Part shown: one piece after another, positions 8,101 to 14,774 of the stretch
Layout of the letters: each line of letters starts with the position of its first letter
How positions within the stretch are numbered: the stretch's first letter is position 1
Origin: Candidatus Helarchaeota archaeon
GTDB lineage: Archaea > Asgardarchaeota > Lokiarchaeia > Helarchaeales > HEL-GB-A
Length of the DNA stretch: 14,839 nt
Direction: 5' to 3'
NCBI GenBank assembly: GCA_013375455.1
Contig: JABXJT010000108.1
Coordinates: forward strand, 1 to 14,839
Position numbers and translations under genes: made by a program
Notes under the pieces: generated by a model
Seen by the model: only the letters and a program-made list of their open reading frames with translations
What the model was told of the DNA's origin: nothing
Database searches by the model: none

Positions 8101-8822
8101 GTGCCAGCAAAATCGATGACGTTCCCCTTCTTGACTTCCGCAAACAATCCCTCTCTGTTGGCTTTGTTGGCTTAAATGAATGTATTCTTGCCCATACAGG
8201 GAATGAGTTACACGAAACTTCGGATGCATATGAAATGGGAAAACGAGTTCTCCGCCACTTATCTAAAAAATGTGATGAATTCACTCAAAATAACTTGGTC
8301 AAATTTTCGCTTTGGGAACAACCTGCAGAAAGCACGGCCGAGCGGTTTGCAAGACTCGATCTGATCCACTATCCAAATCATGCCATTCCGTTAGGAGATC
8401 ATGAAAAGAATTCCGTCTATTACACGAATTCTGATCATCTTAATTATGCTGCAGATATTCCGTTATTTGACCGAATTGATAAGCAAGCCGAATTCCATCC
8501 CATTGTTCAAGGAGGCGTGATCACCCATGTTTGGATGGGAGAAGCATATCCAGATCCTGAAGGGCTTTGGAAATTTACGAAAGCAATTGCCAATACTCCC
8601 ACGGCCTATTTCGCATTTACCAAGGATTTCACGCAATGCCTGAAATGCTTGAAATTCATCAATGGAATCTATAATACTTGTCCGCATTGTGGCGCTCCTG
8701 AGGAGTACATTGAATGGTGGTCTCGCGTGACGGGATATTATTCTCGGGTTAAACGGTTCAATCAAGGAAAATTCCAAGAATGGCACGATCGTAAACGATA
8801 TGATATTGCTGTAAATATGTAA
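5148..8822 (+). CDS. nrdD: Anaerobic ribonucleoside-triphosphate reductase (class III) with intein
   Basis: The 1224-aa precursor should splice to a 699-aa NrdD, the normal family size. NrdD reduces ribonucleotides to deoxyribonucleotides under anoxia using a glycyl radical installed by the activase NrdG, which is not in this window. Visible parts: an N-terminal ATP-cone (about residues 10-95), the catalytic barrel (including GGQGYDNF and QVPFTSIS), the CCRI loop followed by SLNLPR, a C-terminal zinc site CLKC...CPHC, and the glycyl-radical motif RVTGYYS (Gly codon 8733-8735). The intein splits the extein between HSQ and CCRI. I chose ATG 5148, five bases after GGGTGA; an in-frame GTG at 5139 overlaps that site. 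Extein GC is far higher than intein GC (38 of 60 bases at 5701-5760 against 12 of 60 at 7141-7200). Confidence 0.95.
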   Translation: MVTSDNTRLMEEMLPEVRTTRMDVERFDSKKIIDSLMRETGINRDAAEKVTKTVLKRIIQSNVQWLSGPQIREMCSSVLAEIGLLEARKRYTRIGMPLMDYEALLTQGIKENANQYNNPESIHSWAADRISAEYALLRLLKEEQSKAHLQGDIHVHMLRYFDLRPFCQEWDLRMILKFGLPPCGWRHSAVSTPANHAMVAILHAAKWLGIVQGEFSGGQGYDNFTVFMAPYLRGATYEDAKQLAQCFLYESNQIYAARGAQVPFTSISCLPTIPKSLENVPAVSFGGKYDGVYGDYVDECNMFFRALSEVYYQGDGTGKLFNFPKHEIKLKKEWLTKFEDEYLLISKEAAKFGLPYYLNMVADWMPDEVHSQCLPYSEPLIARIDGQIEFLPIGKIVTQEILNITPDLSEIKEPTWIEPLTKIEVLSINPITKRVEFQPVTNLLFNPIKSKIFRFTTEGGLQMSTNEAHPLITLNPDQQKLTIKKAKDVDVGDFVLKMTKWDLSSKFPKEFDLINIFSKRGAIDGLTIYGIDENFLREKNQSELAALLKVPKDRIGWWRRSNSISLKAYLKLEKELTQRKYLKLVPKGGKGFINARIKCDENLMTFIGYYLAEGSIHKGRGIRLSFNPEEEEKIIEVENLIHEVFGLKTKRRVQIDPIKNYNHCNIEINSYLLLNLIYYWDFGIDARSKRLPDFVFNLPNNLTKYLIRSLFLGDGYFRIMERSVEVSLHVTSEKLVKGIHYLLLKHGINSTITRKEDSINLSIERHESMERFMELIPEWEREYYKRRPKLKRNLPTISKRYPSVLINKNKITNRVDKGIISQSQKENRTIGDEVIQRLPEKAKSKLLKILMKSDSFNLVKIKKKEVSGEADAFYDVEVGSLGKKGNFVHGDGLITHNCCRIILTPEGIRKVCNDPDLFDWNKSLMNMGSLQSVSLNLPRYAYLANGDDDQLFEIIDQNLNIARDILFIKQQVIERAMKNNLIPICASKIDDVPLLDFRKQSLSVGFVGLNECILAHTGNELHETSDAYEMGKRVLRHLSKKCDEFTQNNLVKFSLWEQPAESTAERFARLDLIHYPNHAIPLGDHEKNSVYYTNSDHLNYAADIPLFDRIDKQAEFHPIVQGGVITHVWMGEAYPDPEGLWKFTKAIANTPTAYFAFTKDFTQCLKCLKFINGIYNTCPHCGAPEEYIEWWSRVTGYYSRVKRFNQGKFQEWHDRKRYDIAVNM
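6264..7838 (+). mobile_element. Intein with LAGLIDADG homing endonuclease inside NrdD
   Basis: This 525-residue in-frame insertion begins with Cys1 (block A, CLPYSEPLIARIDG) and ends with the block G His-Asn pair (LITHN), followed by a Cys as the first C-extein residue. Block B is TNEAHPL. The endonuclease core has two LAGLIDADG motifs: FIGYYLAEG (6963-6989) and SLFLGDGYF (near 7272-7298), each with an acidic residue at the metal site. Block F appears as AFYDVEVGSLG near 7763-7795. All splicing residues are present, so it should be active in splicing, and the endonuclease also looks intact. An HTH-like stretch lies between the splicing half and the endonuclease. The strongly AT-rich composition fits acquisition separate from the host gene. 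Confidence 0.95.
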
Positions 8823-8825
8823 AGT

Positions 8826-8909
8826 GACAGAATAAATTAGAAAATGGCAAAATAAAATAGAAAAGTTTGACAAAATAAATGACAATTTTGAAAAATAAAC
8901 GAGAAAACC
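8826..8909. repeat. Degenerate 21-22-bp tandem repeat downstream of nrdD
   Basis: Four imperfect units (8826-8846, 8847-8868, 8869-8889, 8890-8909) share the pattern G-A/C-C-AAAATAAA then AGAAAA or similar. The spacing of about two helical turns places A-tracts in phase, so the DNA may be bent. It lies between the nrdD stop codon and the T-run at 8921. Confidence 0.5.
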
Positions 8910-8911
8910 AA

Positions 8912-8925
8912 TTTCCTCTCTTTTT
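8912..8925 (+). terminator. Pyrimidine/T-run terminator after nrdD
   Basis: TTTCCTCTCTTTTT lies 90 bp after the nrdD stop codon and resembles the elements after the histone gene and after the last gene. Confidence 0.5.
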
Positions 8926-8952
8926 AAGACGCGGATATAGAAAAGTTAAAGT

Positions 8953-9891
8953 GTGGATACTTCAATGATGTCTGGCATTAACAAAACCTGGGTTGATAAA
9001 AAACTTAAAAAGTTAGAGTCAAATGGGTTAAAAATTGGAAGTATAAAAACATTTAAATCATCTTCAGAATTGGAGCAATCTTCTATACTCCGAATTGTGG
9101 AAAATATCTCAAAGTTCGTTGAATTGGAAAATATAACGATTGAACCATCTAATAAAGTAGATATTAAACTGATAGATGGGGAATTATATTACCTAGAAGT
9201 CAAGACCCCTATCTTTTTTGAGAACCAACACGGAAGTATGTTCTCTCACGTAATGAGAGATTTTTATAAAATTTTAAAAGAATCTAATAGATTTGCTGTT
9301 GGATATTCAATTCAATCTCAACCTCAATTTAATCTAGTATCAGATAAAACTTATAATAGATTACGTCGCAGGGCGTCATTAGGTATTCTCTCATATTTTC
9401 CATCCTCAGATAGATATATTGGACGTAAATTGGAGACATTGATGAATGATGCTTTCGAAAAGTTTAAAAAAGTTAGGGAAAAGGCATGGAAAATTTTTAT
9501 TTTAGATACAAGCTTCTACTTAGCAAGAGGAACAGATGATCTTTTCTACCTACTTTTGAATATTTTATATAATGATTCTCGCTTACGAAAATATATAGAT
9601 GGAATATGCTTATTTTCATTGAATCTAGCCCATAATAATAAATTTACTCTACCAGCTACAATTATTCCTGTTTTTCTCAAACCTGGTATAAATTCAAGAG
9701 TTTTCCAACAAAAACACCAACTGTACAGTTCATATCTGGTTTATTTACCAATTCTCAAAGACGTCAAAAAGGGGTGTAATACATTATTAGAAGTTGATAA
9801 AAGTGGATATTGTAGGATGGATGGACAAGAATATGGTCATTTCTGGAACTCTTTACAATTATTAAGATATAAAATGAACTTATTAAGGTAG
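8953..9891 (+). CDS. PD-(D/E)XK nuclease-like protein
   Basis: This protein of about 312 aa belongs to no named family I recognise. Residues 67-85 read as a PD-(D/E)XK nuclease core: a strand with Asp (KVDIKL, D70), a short turn, then a strand with Glu-Val-Lys (YYLEVK, E82 and K84). A preceding helix carries a Glu (E50) that often joins the metal site. The C-terminal half alternates hydrophobic strands and helices (IFILDTSFYLA near 181-191, then ATIIPVFLKPG near 235-245) with no membrane segment. The fold is shared by restriction, repair and recombination enzymes, so the substrate cannot be inferred. No methyltransferase is nearby. The start is uncertain: GTG 8953, or ATG 8965 or 8968; no Shine-Dalgarno site is visible. 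It is very AT-rich (14 GC of 60 bases at 9241-9300). Confidence 0.75.
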   Translation: MDTSMMSGINKTWVDKKLKKLESNGLKIGSIKTFKSSSELEQSSILRIVENISKFVELENITIEPSNKVDIKLIDGELYYLEVKTPIFFENQHGSMFSHVMRDFYKILKESNRFAVGYSIQSQPQFNLVSDKTYNRLRRRASLGILSYFPSSDRYIGRKLETLMNDAFEKFKKVREKAWKIFILDTSFYLARGTDDLFYLLLNILYNDSRLRKYIDGICLFSLNLAHNNKFTLPATIIPVFLKPGINSRVFQQKHQLYSSYLVYLPILKDVKKGCNTLLEVDKSGYCRMDGQEYGHFWNSLQLLRYKMNLLR

Positions 9892-10018
9892 TTAAGGAAT
9901 ATTGCCAGTCTGACAAATTTAAGAATCTGTAAGAATATCGCATAATGATAATTAGGTTAAATATGAATTTAAAAAAATCAATTTCAATCAAGATTTTTAT
10001 AGGCTTCTATCTTTATTT

Positions 10019-10363
10019 TTAATTTAAAACGCTTTTGTTAAGAAGTATTTTCTTTATATGCTCTCTTAATTTATCTTTTCGTGAATAAGTTTTATCGCAG
10101 AAGTCACACGCATATTTTATTTTTTGATGTTCCGATTCAATGTGCCTTTCTAATGATCTCTTAGTAGTATAAGCTTTTTGACATTTATTGCACACAAACG
10201 GTTTCTCTCCCGAATGGGTTTTGATGTGGTCTTTCAAATAATCCTTACGGGCAAACGCTTTCCCGCATTTATCACAGACATAGGGTTTCTCTCCCGAGTG
10301 GGTTTTTATATGTACCTTTAAGTAATCTTGACGAGCAAACGCCTTTCCGCATACCGTACAGAA
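10019..10363 (-). pseudogene. 5'-truncated tandem C2H2 zinc-finger gene
   Basis: Read leftward, this encodes consecutive C2H2 fingers. Finger 1 starts FFCTVCGKAF and ends HIKTH; after the linker SGEKPY comes finger 2 (VCDKCGKAFARKDYL, HIKTH); after SGEKPF comes finger 3 (VCNKCQKAYTTKRSL, HIESEH). Finger 4 (ACDFCDKTYSRKDKL) has its first His but Ile where the second should be. Linkers are nearly the eukaryotic TGEKP form, used for DNA binding. Fingers 1 and 2 differ in 4 of 28 residues but show about 12 synonymous changes, a sign of past purifying selection. Upstream of finger 1 the frame stays open to TGA at 10490-10492 but holds no ATG, GTG or TTG and no finger, so the 5' end is missing. A TTG at 10235-10237 would give only fingers 3 and 4. 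Confidence 0.75.
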
Positions 10364-10511
10364 AAAGTAACAAAAATTATTGAAAAAGAGTTTACAAGAA
10401 TTACTGAAAAAAGCCTTAAAAACTGTTGTAATAGTGGACGATTGGATGTCGAAGGGGACAACGTCCAGAAAGGAGGTTGCATTCCGCCCTCAATTCAAAT
10501 GCGCATTAGTT
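10364..10511. other. Junction between the AT-rich zinc-finger gene and the GC-rich island
   Basis: No supported gene lies here. Composition changes from AT-rich to GC-rich around 10430. Frames are open on both strands, but none has a recognisable domain or a start with a Shine-Dalgarno site. It looks like a fusion of unrelated sequence, where the zinc-finger gene was cut. Confidence 0.45.
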
Positions 10512-11987
10512 TCAATAAGACCAGTAGGCAACGGAAGCTTGGTTGACCACGGAGCCGTTCCGGATGACCATGGCGAGGGCAAGTCCCACCGTGGAAGTTC
10601 TATTCGCGGTCGAGTGGTCCATCACCACGGGCGGTTGGTTTGCTTGAAGTGCCTCCACGCCAATGCGATCGATGGTGGAATCTTGAATCCCACCTCGCGC
10701 GCCATCGTAATAGTAGTAATTTCCCCCAGTCGCGGATTGCACGTTCAGCGTGGTCCCGCCCAGCGCCAAGAAGTCCCACGCAGGTGTCGGACCGGAGATG
10801 GTCGCCACCGTTGCCCCGCAGAAGTAGATGGCGTTCAGGTCAATCCCGATATAGGTGGCATCGATCAGGGTGCAGCCGTTGTGGTAGCCCGGCGGGAGGC
10901 TGCCGCTGGCGATGGCGAGGGTCCCGGCGGAGTAGTGGATGTCGTGGGTGATCATATTGACCGACGAGGCGTTAAGCGTGACGTTTGAAAACTCCCGAAT
11001 GTAAATACCGGACAGGTTTGTGCCGTTGATCACCCCCGCGGCGTGGCCTAACGTTGATACGAGCCAGAGGGTGGAGTTGAAGAGGGTGAAGGAGGAGCGG
11101 TCATTCGCAATGACTGAAACCTGGTCGGCCGCGGCGTCGTTCGCGCTGAGCGTGGAGTTCTCATAGAGCACGAACTGTAGACTATCCGTGTAGGATTGTA
11201 GGATGACGGTAGTGGTCCCATAGACATGGACGACTTGGGTATCCTTATTGGCGATCGTGGAGTTGGTGATGGTGGTGGAGTTGACGTACCCTCCGGGGAG
11301 GGAGCTCCCAGCAAAGGTCAGGGTGCCATTCAGCGCGTAAATCCCCGCCCCTAACATGTTGATGTTGCAGCCATCGATTACCACGTGCGACTTCCCCTTC
11401 GCATACACGAAAGGACTGGTAGTGTTTGCCAGAGTGACCGATGAACTGTCCCAGCACATGATGGAAGAAAGAACTCCAGACAAGTCGGTCTCATTGATCA
11501 CGCCAGTGGAGGTTTCAAAGAATGTTACCACTAGGTTGCCCATTCCGCTAGTATTACACCCGTTGATCACCACCGAAGCCGAGTCATAAGCGTATATTTC
11601 CAGCACGTGCGTGAACTCGACGGCGCTGATGGAGACCGAGGAGGAGTCGAGGGCGTAGATAGTGAGATTCCGATCTAGGGCGAGGATCGTGAGATCTACA
11701 TCATTAAAAATCGTGATGATATTCCAAATGAGGGTGCCCGTGTTGTTGAAACACTCCGTGGAGTTGTAATACCCGCCCGTGATAGTCGATCCGTTGATCG
11801 TCACCTCCCCCGAGAGGTACCCGAGCCCGTACGCGATGGTGGCGGAGCTGTCCTGGAACCGGGCTAGGGGACCCAAGCTCGGCACTGGTTCTCGCGAAAC
11901 AAGTTTCAGAAGGACAAGAACGGTTATGCTCGCTGTGACCACCACTATGATAATAATTACTGCGAAAAGCTTCCTAAAACTCCACAT
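10512..11987 (-). CDS. Membrane-anchored, sequon-rich repeat surface protein (beta-helix-like)
   Basis: This protein of 491 aa has an N-terminal hydrophobic anchor (residues 9-31 counted from the upstream GTG) and a long extracellular part. That part consists of short hydrophobic strands rich in Ser, Thr, Asn and Gly, as in right-handed beta-helix or similar solenoid proteins. A motif of type L-x-I/F-x-G-S-x-L-P-G-G-Y-x-N recurs near 65-80, 226-240 and 360-373, and GVIN-x-T-x-L-SG near 165 and 321, so the body is made of units of about 130-160 residues. At least 16 N-X-S/T sequons point to heavy glycosylation. ATG 11987 is preceded by AAGGTGA five bases upstream; GTG 11996 overlaps that site. 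GC is very high (40 of 60 bases at 10741-10800) against an AT-rich background. Likely cell-surface; no enzymatic motif is seen. Confidence 0.8.
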   Translation of the reverse strand: MWSFRKLFAVIIIIVVVTASITVLVLLKLVSREPVPSLGPLARFQDSSATIAYGLGYLSGEVTINGSTITGGYYNSTECFNNTGTLIWNIITIFNDVDLTILALDRNLTIYALDSSSVSISAVEFTHVLEIYAYDSASVVINGCNTSGMGNLVVTFFETSTGVINETDLSGVLSSIMCWDSSSVTLANTTSPFVYAKGKSHVVIDGCNINMLGAGIYALNGTLTFAGSSLPGGYVNSTTITNSTIANKDTQVVHVYGTTTVILQSYTDSLQFVLYENSTLSANDAAADQVSVIANDRSSFTLFNSTLWLVSTLGHAAGVINGTNLSGIYIREFSNVTLNASSVNMITHDIHYSAGTLAIASGSLPPGYHNGCTLIDATYIGIDLNAIYFCGATVATISGPTPAWDFLALGGTTLNVQSATGGNYYYYDGARGGIQDSTIDRIGVEALQANQPPVVMDHSTANRTSTVGLALAMVIRNGSVVNQASVAYWSY

Positions 11988-12059
11988 TCCATTCACCTTG
12001 ACTTGTTATTTGATTTTAACATTTTAATTATGTCTAAAAAATTTAGATGTATATACCAT

Positions 12060-12236
12060 TTATATAAGGCTTTGTATGCCATCCGTGAGGTAGGATTCAC
12101 CCTGCACGCGCCCGTAGTAAAGATTGTTAGGAAGACCTTGGACGACCCCCATGAAGCCGTAGGGGGAGAGGGAGTACCACAGGGCGAGCTCGCCTAACGT
12201 TAAACCGTCGTTTTTAGTTGAAAAATAATTGGACAA
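12060..12236 (-). pseudogene. C-terminal remnant of an unidentified protein
   Basis: Read leftward, the frame ends at TAA (12060-12062) and encodes a protein-like C-terminus including GELALWYSLSPYGFMGVVQG and NNLYYGRVQGESYLTDG. Its GC-rich part stops abruptly near 12200, and beyond that the frame runs into AT-rich sequence and reaches a stop at 12246-12248 with only a TTG as a possible start. I read it as the 3' end of a gene cut by the island boundary. It has the same strand and composition as the surface-protein gene downstream. A short genuine ORF of 58 aa from TTG 12236 is less likely. Confidence 0.5.
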
Positions 12237-12598
12237 TCTTGGACTCTATTAATAGCTTTGTCTCAAAAGTATCATGTTACTCTCAATTTCCCAAGCGGCA
12301 ACAATTCACTCGAATAGAATCGGGTTATGGAAAATAATTATTATTTTGAATTTTTAAAGTAAATATAATTTAAAAAGGATTCATAAACACATAGCTGTAT
12401 GATCGATGAAGTAGCTAATTTTGATATGCAGGTGCGTCAGAAAATTGTCACGTAGATGCCACTAAATCTTTTTATTTTAAATCTTTTAATTTAAAAATAG
12501 AAAAATTCCAGTAGAAACAACATAGAGTTAAAAATATGTATAAATATCATGAAGCAATTAGATATTTTAAAAAATACCCGGAATAATGTGAGATTAGA
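12237..12598. other. AT-rich intergenic region upstream of the membrane/EEP gene
   Basis: No gene is seen. The interval holds the 8-bp inverted repeat TTTTAAAT/ATTTAAAA (12475-12482 and 12489-12496) and a TATA-like TATAAATAT at 12539-12547, which would give a leader of about 25-30 nt for the gene at 12599. Confidence 0.5.
12539..12547 (+). promoter_or_regulatory. TATA box of the membrane/EEP gene
   Basis: TATAAATAT is preceded by an A-rich stretch resembling a BRE and lies about 52 bp before the ATG. Confidence 0.4.
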
Positions 12599-14659
12599 AT
12601 GAATTATAGAACTCAAGGGTTCATGGTTCTGATTATCGGCATATTAACATTCTTTTTCCTTGAAGCTTTCTTCAACATGGTCCTATACATTAATGGTTAT
12701 ATCATTTTGAACATCGACCATATTCAGGTCATCCTTCCTTGGCTTATTGTATATTCTGCAATTATTTTTCTAGCGTGGATCCCATTTGGCTCTAAGATTT
12801 TAAAAGAACAATATAAAATCTATACTTTGATATTAGTTATTGCCATTTGCCGCATATTTTCTCAGTTTTATTTAGATGCGGCGATTTTTCTACTAACCAA
12901 TTTACTTGTCTTCATTATTTCACTGGTATTTTTCGTGGAACTTTTCCAGATTTATAAAAAAAGGAAATATCTAAGTGATTACCAGGTTATTCTTGGTGGG
13001 ATCATTCTCGGGATCGGTATTAATTTTGCCTTTTATATCATTACCATCTCCTCGATCTTGAGTTCCGACTTGACTAAACTCCCATCAGTAATCGCCTTCT
13101 CCATAATCCTGGTCTATTTAAATCATCGTTTATTCCGACCAGAATCATATGAAAAATTCCAGATTGCCCCCAAAGAGATGATTAACGAACCTCAACTCAA
13201 AAGAATTGGCTATTTTCAATTTTTCTTAATGGGAATTTTTTTCTTCTTCACAATTAGCTGGTTATTGAGTCCCGTCACACTCTCTGCATATGATAATTTA
13301 AACTTGAGTGCAAACAATTTGTCAACAACCCTCTCAATCAAGTGGGTCTCTTATGGATTTATCTATTATATTTTCGTCATTCTAGTAACAGCAATCGTCA
13401 GTTTTTTCTTAATTCGGAAATTATTTTCAGCACAGAACAAATTTACGTTGAAAATTATACTATTGAGCGCTAATTTAATATCTTGCGTGATTAATTCTAT
13501 CGCGATTTTGATAATCGAGCAAGATCTTAGTTTATTATCAACGGTCTACATAACCGCTTTAACTGCGTGTGGTATATTCACGATTTTATTGAATTTTTCA
13601 TTCATTATTCACTATTATTCATTTCCTGGACGAAGGAAAGCTTATATTGCATATTTTCTATTCATATTTGCATTAATCTCCTCTGCTATCGTTGAAATGA
13701 TAATCTCTTGGGCTCTATATTCATCATTCTTAATTTCCATCACTATTTTTTCTCTACTATATTTCTCCATTTTTTTACTCACAAACTTGAGAAAAATCTC
13801 CAGCTTACTCAAACAAAAAATTACCATTACAAAAGGAAATAAACTTTATGGCACTTCATTCGTGTTGATTTTAGTCATTAACATATCCTGCTTTGGTTTT
13901 ATCATATTTACTCGCACCATCTCCCCTCCCCCAACTGGAAATCCAACATTTTTAGTATATAATACGCATAATTGCGTGGGAATTGATGATAAATTTGATA
14001 TTGATCGCGTTATAGACATAATAAAATCTTATGATGCCGATATAGTAGGGCTCAATGAGATAGATATGGGGCATATTAAATCTGGTTATATGGATCTTGC
14101 TTCTTATTTCGCCCACAAATTGAATATGTACTACTATTACGGTCCAACATACTATAAACACTACGGAAATGTGATATTAAGCAAATATCCAATATTAGAG
14201 GCAGAAAATTTTGCTCTGCCTCTTATTGTTAAGGGCTGGGAACCCAGAGCAGTCATTAGAGCGGTAATCAATATTAATTCTGAGAACTGGACCGTGTATG
14301 TTACCCATCTCTCAACTAAACACGATGACCGCCTCGCTCAGGTAGATTACAATTACTCGAATTCAGTTGTATCCATAATTAACAGAACTCCCTTCACAAA
14401 TGTAGTATGGATGGGCGACCTCAATTTTGAACCAACCAGTGAAGAATACTCCAAACTAAATGCAAGCCCCTATAATAAATTTCGGGACACGCATGCCTTT
14501 TTATCTTCAAATCCGAACCTTACTAGTGGTTTTGATGAATACGGGACCCCCCACCAAAGAATTGACTACATCTTATGCTCCCCAAACCTCACACCCATTG
14601 AAAGTCAAGTCATTTGCTCTCCTGCCTCAGACCACTGCGCGGTACTGACTCGATTTTAA
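12599..14659 (+). CDS. Multi-pass membrane protein with C-terminal EEP phosphoesterase domain (Cwh43/PGAP2IP-like layout)
   Basis: This 686-aa protein has about 12-13 hydrophobic segments between residues 6 and 438, then a complete endonuclease/exonuclease/phosphatase domain (451-686). EEP residues are visible: VYNTHN (N455), GLNEID (E487), GNVILSKYPI (523-532), VTHLS (H570), GDLN (D607, N609), RIDYI (D656) and SDH (D678, H679), so it should be catalytically competent on a phosphodiester. The order of many membrane helices then EEP, with LNMYYYYGPTYYKHYGNVILSKYPI-like spacing in the domain, resembles eukaryotic Cwh43/PGAP2IP, which acts in GPI-anchor lipid remodelling. Sequons in the EEP part fit an extracytoplasmic location. 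The ATG follows a weak GTGAG site. A lipid phosphodiesterase role is an inference; a generic membrane-tethered nuclease is the alternative. Confidence 0.88.
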   Translation: MNYRTQGFMVLIIGILTFFFLEAFFNMVLYINGYIILNIDHIQVILPWLIVYSAIIFLAWIPFGSKILKEQYKIYTLILVIAICRIFSQFYLDAAIFLLTNLLVFIISLVFFVELFQIYKKRKYLSDYQVILGGIILGIGINFAFYIITISSILSSDLTKLPSVIAFSIILVYLNHRLFRPESYEKFQIAPKEMINEPQLKRIGYFQFFLMGIFFFFTISWLLSPVTLSAYDNLNLSANNLSTTLSIKWVSYGFIYYIFVILVTAIVSFFLIRKLFSAQNKFTLKIILLSANLISCVINSIAILIIEQDLSLLSTVYITALTACGIFTILLNFSFIIHYYSFPGRRKAYIAYFLFIFALISSAIVEMIISWALYSSFLISITIFSLLYFSIFLLTNLRKISSLLKQKITITKGNKLYGTSFVLILVINISCFGFIIFTRTISPPPTGNPTFLVYNTHNCVGIDDKFDIDRVIDIIKSYDADIVGLNEIDMGHIKSGYMDLASYFAHKLNMYYYYGPTYYKHYGNVILSKYPILEAENFALPLIVKGWEPRAVIRAVININSENWTVYVTHLSTKHDDRLAQVDYNYSNSVVSIINRTPFTNVVWMGDLNFEPTSEEYSKLNASPYNKFRDTHAFLSSNPNLTSGFDEYGTPHQRIDYILCSPNLTPIESQVICSPASDHCAVLTRF

Positions 14660-14757
14660 AAGATTTTAAGATGTGAATTGTTTTGAATGAGAAAGAGAAC
14701 TCATTAAAGCAGTCGTGCAGGACTAATTAGAAGAAAATTAAAATAAATTAGAAAAAA

Positions 14758-14774
14758 TTTCCTCCCTTTTTTTT
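14758..14774 (+). terminator. Pyrimidine/T-run terminator after the membrane/EEP gene
   Basis: TTTCCTCCC followed by eight T lies about 100 bp after the stop codon. It matches the elements after the histone gene and nrdD, and its T-run forms the inner edge of the right terminal repeat. Confidence 0.6.

Noticed and set aside
8463..8885. 140-aa minus-strand frame over the 3' end of nrdD
   Set aside because: It is antisense to the conserved zinc site and glycyl-radical motif of NrdD.
10380..10988. Long open frame on the plus strand across the zinc-finger/island junction
   Set aside because: Most of it is antisense to the well-supported surface-protein gene. GC-rich DNA has few stops, and the translation is Arg/Gly/Val-rich without domain features.
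11048..11457. Further minus-strand frames inside the surface-protein gene
   Set aside because: They are Pro/Ser/Arg-rich shadows of the GC-rich gene in other frames.
12003..12197. Plus-strand ORF of 64 aa at the right of the island
   Set aside because: It lies opposite the better-supported C-terminal gene remnant and includes the promoter region of the surface-protein gene.
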